A DNA stretch of 64,000 bases from Methylomonas sp. LL1 (lineage in GTDB: Bacteria > Pseudomonadota > Gammaproteobacteria > Methylococcales > Methylomonadaceae), in the NCBI RefSeq assembly GCF_015711015.1, contig NZ_CP064653.1:372001-436000 (forward strand), read 5' to 3'. Of the stretch, positions 8,635-19,049 are shown one piece after another. Numbering within the stretch: the first letter of the stretch is position 1; each line of letters begins with the position of its first letter. The notes under the pieces were generated by a model. It worked only from the letters and a program-made list of their open reading frames with translations, searched no databases and was not told where the DNA came from. A program made the translations under genes and the position numbers.

Positions 8635-9276
8635 CTATCCTGCCAGTAAGCCCCGAATGTCGGCAAACACCGCCGCCAGCATCTCCATGCTCAGGCGTTT
8701 GGTCTGTACGTTGTAGCGGCTGCAATGGTAAGAACTGACCAGTTTGTTGCCGTCCGGCAAGTCGTAGAACTTATGGTGGCCGAACTTGGCGGCTGTAGCC
8801 TTCAAGCCGTAGGCGCGTAATACCGCCTGATGGGCGATGTTACCCAAGGCCAGAATCACCGACTTTTCCGGTAATGTTTCGAGTTCCTTTGCCAGATAAG
8901 GATTGCATTGCTTGATCTCGTCGCCGGTCGGTTTGTTTTGCGGCGGCAGGCATTTCACGGCGTTGGTGATTCTGGCATTGGTCAGTTGCAAGCCGTCAGT
9001 CAAGCTGGTCGATTGCAACTGGTTGCTGAAGCCGAAATCGTACAAAGCTTGATACAGCAACAGGCCGGCATAATCGCCGGTAAACGGCCGGCCGCTGGCA
9101 TTGGCGCCGTGCATGCCGGGCGCCAGGCCGACGATTAATAGTTTAGCTTGCGGATCGCCGAAGGGGGCTACCGGGCGGGCGTGATAGTCGGGGTGTTTTT
9201 GTTTAACGTCGTCTAGGAAATCGGCCAGACGGGGGCATGACCGGCAATCTTGGTTGAAATAGGATGAATGGGACAT
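8635..9276 (-). CDS. Family 5 (UdgB-type) uracil-DNA glycosylase
   Basis: This base-excision-repair enzyme is predicted to remove uracil and related deaminated bases. GLAPGMHGANASGR (50-63) and HCSRYN (184-189) correspond to the two active-site motifs of family 5 enzymes, which lack the usual catalytic Asp/Asn. C11, C14, C109 and C124 are placed to hold a 4Fe-4S cluster. The second motif is normally close to HPSxQN, so CSRYN is a variant. The gene is first in an operon with uvrC and pgsA, joining base and nucleotide excision repair. Confidence 0.85.
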   Translation of the reverse strand: MSHSSYFNQDCRSCPRLADFLDDVKQKHPDYHARPVAPFGDPQAKLLIVGLAPGMHGANASGRPFTGDYAGLLLYQALYDFGFSNQLQSTSLTDGLQLTNARITNAVKCLPPQNKPTGDEIKQCNPYLAKELETLPEKSVILALGNIAHQAVLRAYGLKATAAKFGHHKFYDLPDGNKLVSSYHCSRYNVQTKRLSMEMLAAVFADIRGLLAG

Positions 9277-9470
9277 AATGCGGGCAAGGTTTAAATCGGC
9301 ATGATTTTACCTGAATGGCAGAATCGGTGTTTTTTGTGTTGCTAGCGCGACCCTTGATTTAATGCCGCTTTCCGCAGCCGCGGGCGGGGTATTTTGCTGC
9401 GAAAGCCGTCCAGGGTTTTCGCCCTTCCGGTCCGTCGAGGGTTAAAGATGACTTGTGCCAATTATTGCCA
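9277..9470. other. Intergenic region, glycosylase promoter side
   Basis: This 194-base gap separates the coiled-coil gene (its stop at 9471) from the glycosylase start at 9276. Both genes read on the minus strand. The sequence is GC-rich with short words such as gccgcgggcgg, and I see no clear terminator or consensus promoter. Confidence 0.3.
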
Positions 9471-9929
9471 TCAAGCCAAGGCTGAATTAGCTAATTCAAT
9501 TTCCTTTTGTAATCTGCTTAACTCCGCTCTCGCCGCATGTATCTGATTATCCAGTCTAATCAGATCAACCTTGGCGGCACGGCCATCATCGCTATTGGTA
9601 GCCTGGAACTCGGGTTGTGATTTTGCTAACGCCTCTTCAAGCTCCTGTTGCTTAACATGGTAATCGGCGCACTTTCTATGTAGATCGAGTTCAATTTCCT
9701 TGGCGTCATCCAGTAATTTTGAGTAATAGTCTTTATAGGAACGGGCTTCTTTTAATTTCTGCTTTAATTCGCTGTTTTCTACGGTTAATGCCGTCTCGCG
9801 ACTGGCGGCGTCAGAAATTGCCTGTTCCAACTTACGGCTATCGGCCAACCAAACCTCTTTTGCTTGAGCTATCCTGGACGCTATCAGCCTCTCGATTTCT
9901 TGCTCATGGTTCTGCAATAGTGTTTTCAT
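9471..9929 (-). CDS. Coiled-coil protein of unknown function
   Basis: The 152-residue product is hydrophilic, rich in Glu, Lys, Gln and Ala, and has heptad-like Leu spacing over nearly its whole length (roughly 5-100 and 120-150), split by a short loop with SQPEFQATNSDDG. There is no signal peptide or membrane segment. It resembles short structural or partner-binding coiled coils and I do not recognise a family. It is divergent from the caspase-like gene at 10289, about 360 bases away; a functional link is not shown. Confidence 0.7.
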   Translation of the reverse strand: MKTLLQNHEQEIERLIASRIAQAKEVWLADSRKLEQAISDAASRETALTVENSELKQKLKEARSYKDYYSKLLDDAKEIELDLHRKCADYHVKQQELEEALAKSQPEFQATNSDDGRAAKVDLIRLDNQIHAARAELSRLQKEIELANSALA

Positions 9930-10040
9930 GCTAAATTCATAGAGTGGTAATGTTTGTAAAATATTGCGTATTTAGCTATTAGTTTATATCACTTACCCTT
10001 CATGCCGGCAAAAGTTGCGATCCGCTTGATTACGTTTCAC

Positions 10041-10100
10041 TGGTAGGAGGCGCATCAATCGCGAACGATGCGCCTCGCTTTGTTCGGCACATCCTACCGG
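10041..10100. repeat. Nested inverted-repeat element
   Basis: In this 60-base block, ggtagga near the left end pairs with tcctacc at the right end, and aggcgcatc pairs with gatgcgcct inside. It resembles the 'hydrophobic' GTAGGATG/CATCCTAC palindromes scattered in many gammaproteobacterial genomes. A related CATCCTAC word is seen at about 37180. The element is the main content of the 9930-10209 interval. Confidence 0.55.
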
Positions 10101-10209
10101 TTTACGCATGCAAATCGGCAATCCTGCAGATTTGTCCGATCAAACCCTCCAGGACGCGGCATAATGCAAGTTAGTCCCCTGTCGGGAAATTTGCCTAGCC
10201 CATAGCTGC

Positions 10210-10238
10210 TTGACAGGACAATAGTGAGAATACATACT
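10210..10238 (+). promoter_or_regulatory. Consensus sigma-70-type promoter for the caspase-like gene
   Basis: TTGACA (10210-10215) is followed by exactly 17 bases and CATACT (10233-10238), five of six matching TATAAT apart from the first two positions' consensus balance. The start codon at 10289 lies about 45 bases after the expected transcription start. This is one of the two best promoters in the window and suggests constitutive transcription of the downstream gene. Confidence 0.65.
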
Positions 10239-10288
10239 TCGGCTAAGTTTCATTTTGCTTTGAAATTTCTATCTGAAATGGTGATCTG

Positions 10289-10882
10289 ATGTCTATACAG
10301 TTACAGGGGCCATCTTTATTTCTTAACTCTTATCACTTTACCGATATCTTTGGAGGTTGTGGCATGTTCATGGATACAACCTGGAACTGTCCAAGCACTA
10401 CGACAGTTAAAGATGTTGTGAACTGGATCGGCATCGCTTGTTCATCTGCACCGGGTAAGCGATTAGCAAACATCGTTCTAAATTTTCACGGTAAACCAGG
10501 CCTAGTATTTGTCGGAGAGAGTTCCCCCGAAGTCTTTCCAGGGCCAGGTAAAGGCGTTTACATCCCTGCCAAATATAACGTCATCAATAACGACAACGCC
10601 GGATTGTTTTGGGCGCTACGCCAATTTCAGATCGGCACGATCTGGTTTCATTCCTGTGAGGTAGCCGGAACCCAGCAAGGGAAAAACCTTTGTCGTCAGG
10701 TCGCGATCGCCGCTCACTGTCGCGTGGTTGCTGCGGAGGATTCCCAATACGAGTGGTGGCCTCAATTGAATGTGCTGTTCATGCCAAGAGGGAAGATCGA
10801 TGACTTTGAGGGGCAAGTCTATCTTTGGGACTCGAAGGGGAACATGGGCAAGTTTGACCCAAATGGGGGAAATTGGTCCTGA
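10289..10882 (+). CDS. Caspase-like (DUF4347-like) protein of unknown function
   Basis: The 197-residue protein has no clear homologue I can name, but its core follows the DUF4347 / clan CD cysteine-peptidase pattern: a hydrophobic strand ending in a His-Gly (NFHGKPG, H67), about 55 residues later a strand ending in Cys (WFHSCEVAGT, C123), then GKNLCRQVAIAAHCRVVAAED, matching 'G..f...la...g..V.A'. H67 and C123 would form the dyad. DUF4347 is usually a leader domain of giant secreted adhesins; here it stands alone, without signal peptide or repeats. Four more Cys lie at 24, 34, 51 and 135. Function unknown. Confidence 0.6.
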   Translation: MSIQLQGPSLFLNSYHFTDIFGGCGMFMDTTWNCPSTTTVKDVVNWIGIACSSAPGKRLANIVLNFHGKPGLVFVGESSPEVFPGPGKGVYIPAKYNVINNDNAGLFWALRQFQIGTIWFHSCEVAGTQQGKNLCRQVAIAAHCRVVAAEDSQYEWWPQLNVLFMPRGKIDDFEGQVYLWDSKGNMGKFDPNGGNWS

Positions 10883-10945
10883 GCATTAAAGTTAGAGCTA
10901 CAAAACAATAGATTTAACAATTCTTCAAAATGAGCCGTCGATAGC

Positions 10946-10971
10946 AATAAAAAAGGGCCTCACGGCCCTTT
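10946..10971 (-). terminator. Intrinsic terminator of pnp
   Basis: An 8-bp stem, aaagggcc (10952-10959) with ggcccttt (10964-10971) and a four-base loop, is followed on the minus strand by six T residues. It ends the rimP-to-pnp operon and, read the other way, could also stop the caspase-like gene. Confidence 0.85.
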
Positions 10972-10995
10972 CTCATATCAATCAGCGAAACAAGC

Positions 10996-13074
10996 TTACT
11001 CGCTATCGGTATCCTTCATGCTCAATCTTACCCGCCCTTGACGGTCAATTTCCAGCACTTTAACCCGAACCATATCGCCTTCGGACAGCTTGTCGCTGAC
11101 TTTCTCAACGCGCTCGTCGGAGATTTGCGAAATATGCACCAAACCGTCCTTGCCAGGCAGGATGGTGACGAATGCGCCGAAGTCCATCAAACGCACCACT
11201 TTGCCTTCGTAGACTTTACCCACTTCGACTTCGGCGGTGATTTCCTCGATCATACGTCTGGCTTCTTCGCCCGCCGCTCTGTCGACGGAAGCCACATTGA
11301 CCACGCCGTCGTCGGTCAAATCGATGCTGGCGCCGGTTTGTTCGGTAATGGCGCGTATCGTCACGCCGCCCTTGCCGATGACTTCGCGGATTTTCGCTGG
11401 GTCGATTTTGAAGGTGATGATGCGCGGCGCGAAATCGGACATTTCTTCGCGGGTTGCGGACAAGGCTTTGTTCATTTCGCCCAGGATGTGCAGGCGGCCT
11501 TGTTTGGCTTGGTCCAGCGCGACTTTCATGATTTCGGCGGTGATGCCGTCGATCTTGATGTCCATTTGCAGCGCGGTGACGCCGTTTTCGGAACCGGCCA
11601 CTTTAAAGTCCATGTCGCCCAGGTGATCTTCGTCACCCAGGATGTCGGACAACACGGCGAACTGGTCGCCTTCCTTGATCAGGCCCATCGCGATGCCGGC
11701 AACCGGTGCTTTGATAGGCACGCCGGCATCCATCAGCGCCAAGCTGCTGCCGCAGACGGAAGCCATGGAGCTGGAGCCGTTGGATTCGGTGATTTCAGAA
11801 ACCACGCGGATCACGTAAGGGAATTCCGCCATGTTAGGCAGTACGGCCAATACGCCGCGTTTCGCCAGACGGCCGTGACCGATTTCGCGGCGTTTCGGCG
11901 AGCCGACGAAGCCGGTTTCGCCCACGCTGTACGGAGGAAAGTTGTAGTGCAGCATGAACGGGTCTTTGTATTCGCCGGACAGCGCGTCGATGATTTGCGC
12001 ATCGCGTTCGGTACCCAGCGTGGCAACGACCATGGCTTGAGTTTCGCCGCGGGTGAACAGTGCGGAACCGTGGGTTCTGGGCAGGACGCCGGTTCTGATG
12101 CTGATCGGTCTGACGGTGGTCAGGTCGCGGCCGTCGATACGTTTACGATCATTCAAAATCGCACCGCGAACGATGTCGTATTCCAGATGTTCGATGACGT
12201 TGCGGATGTCTTTTTCGTTGTACAAGCCGTCGGCGGTCAATTTTTCGACCACGTCGCTACGGATGGCGCTGAGTGTATCTTGTCTGACCAATTTTTCCGC
12301 GACTTGGTAAGCGGCCTTGATGCCGGCTTCGGCTTCGGCGATAACGGCGGCCTTTAGTTCGCTATTGGTTTCGACCGGCGTCCAGGGCAGGGCAGGGGTG
12401 CCGACTTCGGCGGCCAGTTCGTTAATGGCCTTGATGGCGACTTGCATTTGTTCGTGGCCGAACAAGACCGCGCCCAACATGACTTCTTCCGATAGCAAAT
12501 CGGCTTCGGATTCGACCATCAACACCGCGTGTTGTGTCCCGGCGACGACCAGCTGCAAGCTGGATTCCTTCAATGCAGGCAAAGAAGGGTTCAGTAAATA
12601 TTGGCCGTCTTTATAACCGACGCAGGCCGCGCCCAATGGGCCGTTGAACGGTAGGCCGGATATGGCCAGAGCGGCAGACGCCCCCAACAGTGCGGGAATC
12701 TCGGTGTCCACTTCAGGATTCAGCGAGACTACGGTAGCGATAATCTGTACTTCGTTAGTGAAGCCTTCGGGAAACAATGGGCGGATAGGCCGGTCGATCA
12801 GGCGGGAAATCAGGGTTTCGTTTTCGCTGGGACGGCCTTCGCGTTTGAAGAAGCCGCCGGGAATCTTGCCGGCCGCGAATGCTTTTTCCTGATAGTTGAC
12901 GGTGAGCGGGAAAAAATCTCCGCCAGCCGCTTCTTTTTTGCCAACAACAGTCACCAGTAAAGAGGTGCCATCGACATCGATCATTACCGCGCCATTGGCT
13001 TGGCGGGCAATTTCACCGGTTTCTAACGTGACGAGACGATCGCCGTACTGAAATTGTTTCCTGATAGGATTCAC
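10996..13074 (-). CDS. pnp: Polyribonucleotide nucleotidyltransferase (PNPase)
   Basis: This phosphorolytic 3'-5' exoribonuclease is a core part of the RNA degradosome and is also used in tRNA trimming and cold adaptation. At 692 residues it is normal length. Two RNase PH domains (about 1-225 and 310-540) flank a helical linker; a KH domain (RVIGKGG-like [15 protein letters not shown]) and an S1 domain ([19 protein letters not shown]) complete the C-terminus. I chose GTG at 13074, eight bases after AAGGA; it aligns with the family N-terminus. A longer frame would begin inside the rpsO terminator hairpin. Last gene of the nusA operon. Confidence 0.96.
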   Translation of the reverse strand: MNPIRKQFQYGDRLVTLETGEIARQANGAVMIDVDGTSLLVTVVGKKEAAGGDFFPLTVNYQEKAFAAGKIPGGFFKREGRPSENETLISRLIDRPIRPLFPEGFTNEVQIIATVVSLNPEVDTEIPALLGASAALAISGLPFNGPLGAACVGYKDGQYLLNPSLPALKESSLQLVVAGTQHAVLMVESEADLLSEEVMLGAVLFGHEQMQVAIKAINELAAEVGTPALPWTPVETNSELKAAVIAEAEAGIKAAYQVAEKLVRQDTLSAIRSDVVEKLTADGLYNEKDIRNVIEHLEYDIVRGAILNDRKRIDGRDLTTVRPISIRTGVLPRTHGSALFTRGETQAMVVATLGTERDAQIIDALSGEYKDPFMLHYNFPPYSVGETGFVGSPKRREIGHGRLAKRGVLAVLPNMAEFPYVIRVVSEITESNGSSSMASVCGSSLALMDAGVPIKAPVAGIAMGLIKEGDQFAVLSDILGDEDHLGDMDFKVAGSENGVTALQMDIKIDGITAEIMKVALDQAKQGRLHILGEMNKALSATREEMSDFAPRIITFKIDPAKIREVIGKGGVTIRAITEQTGASIDLTDDGVVNVASVDRAAGEEARRMIEEITAEVEVGKVYEGKVVRLMDFGAFVTILPGKDGLVHISQISDERVEKVSDKLSEGDMVRVKVLEIDRQGRVRLSMKDTDSE

Positions 13075-13125
13075 TATAAGGTTCCTTTGGGTTAAAGGTT
13101 GTTTTGAAAATTTGCCATAAAGCAG

Positions 13126-13148
13126 AAACGGCACTCGAAGTGCCGTTT
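13126..13148 (-). terminator. Hairpin between rpsO and pnp
   Basis: A perfect 10-bp stem (13126-13135 with 13139-13148) and a three-base loop stand just after the rpsO stop. The T-run on the minus strand is imperfect, so it is probably a partial terminator or an RNase III-type processing hairpin, as known between rpsO and pnp in enterobacteria. Confidence 0.7.
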
Positions 13149-13158
13149 CCAGAAAGCG

Positions 13159-13428
13159 TTACTTACGGATGCCTAGACGCTCGATCAGTGAGCGATAGCG
13201 CGCCACGTCGGTATTCTTCAGGTAATCCAGCAGCTTGCGGCGTTGGTTAACCATGCGCAATAAACCACGGCGTGAGTGGTTATCTTTTTTGTTGGCGGCA
13301 AAGTGCGGAGTCAACTGATTGATATTGGCGGTCAATAAAGCAACCTGTACTTCGGTGGAGCCGGTGTCGGAATCGGACAAACGATATTCTTCGACGACTG
13401 CTTTCTTTTGTTCTGCGGTTAATGCCAT
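13159..13428 (-). CDS. rpsO: 30S ribosomal protein S15
   Basis: The 89-residue product is the normal length of S15, a primary 16S rRNA-binding protein of the platform. Signature segments are [21 protein letters not shown] (22-42), the [24 protein letters not shown] block (46-69) and the end [12 protein letters not shown]. It lies between truB and pnp, the usual position, and in enterobacteria represses its own translation. Confidence 0.97.
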   Translation of the reverse strand: MALTAEQKKAVVEEYRLSDSDTGSTEVQVALLTANINQLTPHFAANKKDNHSRRGLLRMVNQRRKLLDYLKNTDVARYRSLIERLGIRK

Positions 13429-13463
13429 TCTTAATCCCTATCGATTAATAAAGTTAAAATAAA

Positions 13464-13479
13464 GCCATCGGACGATGGC
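13464..13479 (-). terminator. Weak hairpin between truB and rpsO
   Basis: gccatc (13464-13469) and gatggc (13474-13479) form a 6-bp stem; on the minus strand TTTATTTTAACTTT follows. It may partially end transcripts from truB before rpsO, which commonly has its own promoter. Confidence 0.45.
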
Positions 13480-13535
13480 GGGTAATCATCGCTCCCACAA
13501 TAGGGTGCAGGAACGGATGAATTTTGGCTGAATTA

Positions 13536-14447
13536 TCAAACAACTTGATGGCTCAGGTTAAATATTTTTTTCGGCGCTAGTTTATCATCCAAAAGGATTT
13601 CTCCCAACCCCAAAAAGGTTTGATCGTGATACATGCGCACGGCGCCGGGTGTAAGGCCGCTGATTCGAATCGGCTGGCCATGGTTGATATGACTGGCCTG
13701 TTCCGGCGATAACGAAATGGCCGGGATTTGGCTTAAAGGCGCATCGACCGCGATCAGGTTGCTCAACAATTCCGATTCGTTCATGGCTTGCAATTGTTCC
13801 CATGTGTAAGCTTGCTCGATATTGAACATGCCGGCCGCAGTTCGGCGCAATGCGGTTACCGTGGCGCAGCTACCCATGGCTAGCCCTAAATCTTCCGCTA
13901 GTGAGCGGATATAGGTGCCTTTTGAACAACTGACATCCAGCGTGATTCGATCTTGATCGAAATCGAGCAGATGCAAGGCATAAATCGTGATGCGTCGGGC
14001 TTGTCTGTCGACGGTTTTGCCTTCCCGCGCCAGCTCATACAGTTTTTTGCCTTGATGTTTCAAGGCCGAATACATCGGCGGCACCTGGTCGATAACGCCG
14101 GTAAAGCGCTGTAAATAGACCTGTAAATCGGCTTCTGAAAACGTCGGCACCGGCATTTCGCGAATGACAGTGCCTTCGCTATCGCCGGTATCGGTCATCA
14201 CGCCCAGTTGCAGCGTGACTTGATAGCGCTTGTCGTCATCCAGCATCAATGCCGAAACCTTGGTGGCCTCGCCAAAGCATAGTGGCAGCAAGCCGGTTGC
14301 CAACGGGTCGAGGCTGCCGGTATGGCCGGCCTTATTGGCGTTCAGCAGGCGTCTGACTTCCTGTAGAGCTTTGTTCGACGAGATTCCTAGGCGCTTGTCG
14401 AGCAATACGATGCCATGAATATCGCGCCCGGACTTGCGTTTTGCCAT
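13536..14447 (-). CDS. truB: tRNA pseudouridine(55) synthase
   Basis: TruB isomerises U55 in the T-loop of nearly all tRNAs. The 303-residue protein carries the catalytic D47 in GHTGSLDPLATGLLPLCFGEATK (41-63), the YQVTLQLGVMTDTGDSEG strand (79-96), and a family-typical KGTYIRSLAEDLG segment, followed by a PUA-like C-terminal domain. Its ATG shares one base with the rbfA stop (TGATG), indicating translational coupling. Confidence 0.97.
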   Translation of the reverse strand: MAKRKSGRDIHGIVLLDKRLGISSNKALQEVRRLLNANKAGHTGSLDPLATGLLPLCFGEATKVSALMLDDDKRYQVTLQLGVMTDTGDSEGTVIREMPVPTFSEADLQVYLQRFTGVIDQVPPMYSALKHQGKKLYELAREGKTVDRQARRITIYALHLLDFDQDRITLDVSCSKGTYIRSLAEDLGLAMGSCATVTALRRTAAGMFNIEQAYTWEQLQAMNESELLSNLIAVDAPLSQIPAISLSPEQASHINHGQPIRISGLTPGAVRMYHDQTFLGLGEILLDDKLAPKKIFNLSHQVV

Positions 14448-14851
14448 CAGTCGTCCCGCGCCGGCGTCTCGGGAGCAACTCCAGTGCCGGTATCTTTCAA
14501 GTCGTCCAGTTCGTGCAGCAATTCGGAAACGCGCATGCCGGTATCGAACGAATGGTCGTAATGAAAATGCAGCTCCGAAATGTGGCGCAGACGCATTCTT
14601 TTCGCCAACTCATGGCGAATGAACGGCGAAATTTCATTCAACACCTTCACATTGGCTTGCTTGCCGGCCTCATCCTGCGCATTCAGTACGGTGATATAGA
14701 TCTTGGCCACCGCCAAATCCTTGGATAACACCACTTCGTTGACGGTGATGAATCCCAGGCGTTGGTCGTGTACCTCTCGTTGCAGGATTTCGGCCAGCTC
14801 TTTTTGCATCTGTGACGCGACGCGCTGGCTGCGGCCAAACTCTTTAGGCAT
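14447..14851 (-). CDS. rbfA: 30S ribosome-binding factor A
   Basis: RbfA is a KH-fold assembly factor for the 5' end of 16S rRNA, needed in the cold. The 134-residue form starting MPKEFGRSQRVASQMQKELAEIL at 14851 matches the family; an upstream in-frame extension runs into infB and is rejected. LGFITVNEVVLSKDLAVAKIYI and RIRHISELHFHYD-type segments are present (here RMRLRHISELHFHYD). It starts two bases after the infB stop and overlaps truB. Confidence 0.96.
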   Translation of the reverse strand: MPKEFGRSQRVASQMQKELAEILQREVHDQRLGFITVNEVVLSKDLAVAKIYITVLNAQDEAGKQANVKVLNEISPFIRHELAKRMRLRHISELHFHYDHSFDTGMRVSELLHELDDLKDTGTGVAPETPARDD

Positions 14852-14853
14852 GC

Positions 14854-17523
14854 TTATAATTCCCGTTTGACTTCGATGCGTTCGAATACTTCGATTTGAT
14901 CGCCCTCGCGGACATCGTTGTAGTTCTTGACGCCGATACCGCATTCCATGCCCATTTTCACTTCATTGACATCGTCCTTGAAGCGGCGCAAGGATTCCAG
15001 CTGGCCTTCATAAATCACCACGTTGTTGCGCAGCACCCGGATCGGCAGGTTGCGTTTGACGAAACCGTCGACCACCATACAACCGGCGATGGCGCCGAAT
15101 TTCGGCGAGCGGAACACATCGCGTACTTCGGCCAGACCGACGATTTTTTCCTGAATGTCCGGTGCCAGCATGCCGCTGATCGCGCGTTTGACTTCGTCGA
15201 TCGCTTCGTAAATGATGCTGTAGTAATGCAGGTCGATGTCTTTTTCTTCGATCAGTTTACGGGCTACCGCATCGGCGCGAACGTTGAAACCGATCAGAAT
15301 CGCGCTGGAAGCCAAGGCCAGGTTGGCGTCGCCTTCGTTGATGCCGCCGACTCCGCCGTAGATGCATTTAACCTGTACTTCGTCGGTGGACAGTCCGACC
15401 AGCGATTCGCGCAAGGCTTCCAAGCTACCTTGTACGTCGGTTTTGATCACGACATTCAATGTAGCGGTTTCGCCGGCAGCCATTCTGGAGAACACGTCGT
15501 CCAGTTTGGAGGCGGCGGCGGCCTGACGGCTGGATTTCTTGCGGTCCTCGCGGTGAGCGGCCAGTTCCCGAGCCACACGTTCGTTTTGAACGACAAGGAA
15601 CTCGTCGCCGGCATCCGGCGTGCCGGACAGACCCAGAATTTCCACCGGCGCACTAGGACCGGCCGATTTGATCGAGTGAGCGTTTTCGTCGAACATGGCC
15701 CGGATACGGCCATATTCGTGGCCGCACAGTACGAATTCGCCTTTGCTCAAGGTGCCTTTTTGAATCAGGATTGTCGCCACCGCGCCGCGGCCTCGGTCGA
15801 GACGTGATTCGATACAAATCCCGGAAGCAATGCCTTCGGCGGGGGCTTTTAGTTCCAGCACTTCGGCTTGCACGATCAGGGCTTCGATCAATTCGTCGAT
15901 ACCGGTACCGACTTTTGCCGATACTTTCAAGAATTGCACGTCGCCGCCCCATTCTTCGGGAACCACATTCAGCGTTGCCAATTCCTGCATGACTTTGTCG
16001 GGATTGGCATCCGGTTTGTCGATCTTGTTCAGGGCCACGATAATGGGCACGTTGGCGGCGCGGGCGTGATCGATGGCTTCCTTGGTTTGCGGCATCACGC
16101 CGTCGTCGGCGGCAACCACCACGATGACGATGTCGGTGACCTCGGCGCCGCGAGCCCGCATCGCGGTAAACGCGGCATGGCCAGGGGTATCGAGGAAGGT
16201 CACCGAGCCGTGATCGGTTTTAACCTGATAGGCGCCGATATGCTGGGTAATGCCGCCGGCTTCGCCCGCGGCTACTCGAGTTTTACGGATGTAATCCAGC
16301 AAGGAGGTTTTACCGTGGTCGACGTGACCCATGATGGTGACGATAGGTGCGCGCGGCAGCAGTTTTTGCTCTTCCGCATCGCCCATCACTTCGGCCAGCA
16401 TTTCCTGCTCGAAGTCGTCCTCGCTTTGCATGATGGCTTTATGGCCCATTTCTTCAACCAAAATCACCGCCGTTTCCTGGTCGATGGCTTGGTTGATAGT
16501 GGTCATGATGCCCAGTTTCATCAAGTGCTTGATGACCTCGGCCGCCTTGATGTTCATTTTGGCGGCCAAATCGGAAACGATGATGGTTTCCGGAATGGTG
16601 ACATCAAACACGGTAGGCGCAACCGGTTTTTCGAATTTGTGTTTACCGCCTTGCAGTTCGATTTCGTGTTCCGGTTTTTCGCGGCGGCCGGGTTTGCCTT
16701 TTTTGCCTTTGCCACGGCGGGCTGCGTCGCTGGTGTCGGCGGCGATGTCGGTCGCGGGGCCGCGGGCAGGTTTGAAGTCCTGTTTTTTCTTGTGCAGGGT
16801 TTGTTGTTGCTTGGCTTCGGCGGCTTTTCGGACTTTTTCCGCGTTTTTCTCCACGGAGGCTTCCAGGCGCTGTTTCTTTTCCTGCTCCAGACGCTCTGCT
16901 TCGGTTAGTTCCGGTTTGGCGGGTTTAATGTCCGCAACCACAACGGGTTCGGGTTTGGCCGGCGTGGCTGTGGGGGCGGGTGTCTCGGCTTTGATTTCGA
17001 CTTTTTCCGGTTCCGCTGCCGTAATGATCTCGGCTTTTTCGGCTTCCTCGGCCGGTTTCGGTGCTTCCGCTTCGGCTTTTAATTGTGCTTCGTGCCGACG
17101 GCGTTTTTCTTCCTCGATTGCCAGTTGGCGTTTCTGTTCTTCCAGTGCCGCCAGGGCTTGTTTGGCGCGGTCGGCTTCTTGTTGCTCGGGAGAAACTATC
17201 GCTTCGCTGCGTTTGATATAGGTCTTTTGCTTGCGAACTTCGACGCTGACTGTCTTCGCGCCCGAACCGGGGGCGGTGGATTGCCGAAGTTCGGTTTTGG
17301 TGCTGCGTTTTAAGGTGATGCGTTTGGGCGAACCTGCTTCCTGGTCGGAATCAGCCTTGCCGTGTCGCTTGCGTAAATGGGTGAGCAGTTTGACCTTTTC
17401 TTCCTCGGAGATAACGTCATCCGGAGCGCTGGCGTTTATGCCGGCTTCCTTAAGCTGCTCTAGGAAACGTTCCAAAGGGATACCGACTACCTCTGCCAAT
17501 GCCTGTACTGTTTTATCGTTCAT
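14854..17523 (-). CDS. infB: Translation initiation factor IF-2
   Basis: IF-2 is the GTPase that brings fMet-tRNA to the 30S subunit and promotes subunit joining. The 889-residue form starts [24 protein letters not shown] at 17523 with AGGAGG just upstream. An IF2_N domain (1-55) is followed by a long Glu/Lys/Ala/Pro-rich linker (about 85-300), an N2 domain, and the G domain with GHVDHGKT (399-406), DTPGH and NKID. Domains II to IV follow to the end. It lies 14 bases after the nusA stop. Confidence 0.97.
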   Translation of the reverse strand: MNDKTVQALAEVVGIPLERFLEQLKEAGINASAPDDVISEEEKVKLLTHLRKRHGKADSDQEAGSPKRITLKRSTKTELRQSTAPGSGAKTVSVEVRKQKTYIKRSEAIVSPEQQEADRAKQALAALEEQKRQLAIEEEKRRRHEAQLKAEAEAPKPAEEAEKAEIITAAEPEKVEIKAETPAPTATPAKPEPVVVADIKPAKPELTEAERLEQEKKQRLEASVEKNAEKVRKAAEAKQQQTLHKKKQDFKPARGPATDIAADTSDAARRGKGKKGKPGRREKPEHEIELQGGKHKFEKPVAPTVFDVTIPETIIVSDLAAKMNIKAAEVIKHLMKLGIMTTINQAIDQETAVILVEEMGHKAIMQSEDDFEQEMLAEVMGDAEEQKLLPRAPIVTIMGHVDHGKTSLLDYIRKTRVAAGEAGGITQHIGAYQVKTDHGSVTFLDTPGHAAFTAMRARGAEVTDIVIVVVAADDGVMPQTKEAIDHARAANVPIIVALNKIDKPDANPDKVMQELATLNVVPEEWGGDVQFLKVSAKVGTGIDELIEALIVQAEVLELKAPAEGIASGICIESRLDRGRGAVATILIQKGTLSKGEFVLCGHEYGRIRAMFDENAHSIKSAGPSAPVEILGLSGTPDAGDEFLVVQNERVARELAAHREDRKKSSRQAAAASKLDDVFSRMAAGETATLNVVIKTDVQGSLEALRESLVGLSTDEVQVKCIYGGVGGINEGDANLALASSAILIGFNVRADAVARKLIEEKDIDLHYYSIIYEAIDEVKRAISGMLAPDIQEKIVGLAEVRDVFRSPKFGAIAGCMVVDGFVKRNLPIRVLRNNVVIYEGQLESLRRFKDDVNEVKMGMECGIGVKNYNDVREGDQIEVFERIEVKREL

Positions 17524-17537
17524 AGTATCCTCCTGCC

Positions 17538-19049
17538 TTAACCCTTGTCCTCTGCGAACCATGATTCGCGGGCCTTCATAATTAGTTTACCGGCTCGATC
17601 TTCATCCATTCCAGTAAATTCGATGATGTCGTCAATCGACTGTTCGGCCAAATCATCCAGGCTAATGATACCCTTGGCGGCCATTTCATGCGCCAGCTTC
17701 TCATCCATGCCGTCCATTGCCAGTATTGCGGCGCTGGGTTCGGAGGTTTCGATTTTCTCTTCCGAGGCGATGGCTTTGATCAGTAGGGCGTCCTTGGCGC
17801 GGCTGCGCAGCGCTTCCACCAGTTCTTCGTCAAAACCTTCAATCTCAAGCATTTCATCGACCGGGATGTAGGCGATTTCCTCGATATTGCTCAAGCCGAC
17901 TTCGACCAGTACATCGGCAATTTCTTCGTCGACATCCAGCAGCTCCATGAACTCTTGTTTGGCCTTGGCGGCGGTTTCGTCCAGATTTTTATCCACTTGC
18001 GAAGCGTCCTGGATATTCAACTCCCAGCCGGTCAATTCGGATGCCAATCGCACGTTTTGGCCGCCGCGGCCGATGGCTTGCGACAAGCTGTCGGTGGTGA
18101 CGGCAACATCCATGCTGTGCTTGTCTTCATCGACCACGATAGACTGAATTTCGGCCGGCGACATGGCGTTGATCACAAACTGGGCGTCGTTGGGGTTCCA
18201 TAAGATAATATCCACCCGTTCGCCGGCCAGTTCGTTGGAAATGGCTTGCACGCGCGATCCGCGCATGCCGACGCAGGCGCCGACCGGGTCCAGGCGCGGG
18301 TCGTTGGTTTTGACCGCGATTTTGGCTCGCGATCCGGGATCGCGAGCCGCCGCGATGATGTCAATCAGGCCTTCGCCCACTTCGGGTACTTCCAGACGGA
18401 ATAGGGCGATCAATAATTCCGGCGCCGTACGGCTGACGAATAATTGCGGCCCGCGCGGCTCGGAGCGTACGGCTTTTAAATAACCGCGCACCCGGTCGCC
18501 CATCCGGATCGGTTCTTTCGGAATCATGTCTTCGCGAGCGATGTAGGCCTCGACATGGCCGCCCAGGTCCAGGTAAACGCTACCTTTTTCCAGTCGTTTA
18601 ACCACGCCCGTGATCAGTTCGCCGACGCGGTCTTGATAGGCTTCGACAATCTTTCTGCGTTCGGCCTCGCGCACTTTCTGGATGATTACCTGCTTGGCGG
18701 TTTGAGCGGCGATGCGGCAAAAAGCCACCGATTCGACTTCTTCTTCGATGAAATCGCCGACCTGAACATTCGGATCATCCATCTGGGCAACTTCCAGTAG
18801 CGTTTGCCAACTGGGGAATTCCACGTCGCCGTTGATGTCGGGATTGGCTTCCACCACCAGCCAGCGGCGATAAGTGACATAGTCGCCCGTGTGGCGATTG
18901 ATGGCTACCCGGGCTTTGATAGGGTTCGGGTAGCGTTTGACGGTTGCGGCTTCCAATGCGGACTCAATGGCCTGAAAGATAATTTCTTTGTCGATTTCTT
19001 TTTCGTTAGCAAAAACATCCGCTATGAGTAGAATTTCTTTATTTGCCAC
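17538..19049 (-). CDS. nusA: Transcription termination/antitermination factor NusA
   Basis: NusA binds RNA polymerase and nascent RNA, shaping pausing, termination and antitermination. The 503-residue protein has an N-terminal polymerase-binding domain (1-130), an S1 domain (about 135-200), two KH domains (about 230-345, with [15 protein letters not shown] and [15 protein letters not shown]), and two acidic C-terminal repeats (about 365-425 and 440-500), the gammaproteobacterial layout. Its start overlaps rimP by 11 bases. In E. coli this operon is repressed by NusA itself, which fits the terminators upstream. Confidence 0.97.
   Translation of the reverse strand: MANKEILLIADVFANEKEIDKEIIFQAIESALEAATVKRYPNPIKARVAINRHTGDYVTYRRWLVVEANPDINGDVEFPSWQTLLEVAQMDDPNVQVGDFIEEEVESVAFCRIAAQTAKQVIIQKVREAERRKIVEAYQDRVGELITGVVKRLEKGSVYLDLGGHVEAYIAREDMIPKEPIRMGDRVRGYLKAVRSEPRGPQLFVSRTAPELLIALFRLEVPEVGEGLIDIIAAARDPGSRAKIAVKTNDPRLDPVGACVGMRGSRVQAISNELAGERVDIILWNPNDAQFVINAMSPAEIQSIVVDEDKHSMDVAVTTDSLSQAIGRGGQNVRLASELTGWELNIQDASQVDKNLDETAAKAKQEFMELLDVDEEIADVLVEVGLSNIEEIAYIPVDEMLEIEGFDEELVEALRSRAKDALLIKAIASEEKIETSEPSAAILAMDGMDEKLAHEMAAKGIISLDDLAEQSIDDIIEFTGMDEDRAGKLIMKARESWFAEDKG

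Noticed and set aside
8632..8725. N-terminal extension of uvrC
   Set aside because: The extra 31 residues lie in the glycosylase gene in another frame, and the ATG at 8632 gives a normal UvrC N-terminus.
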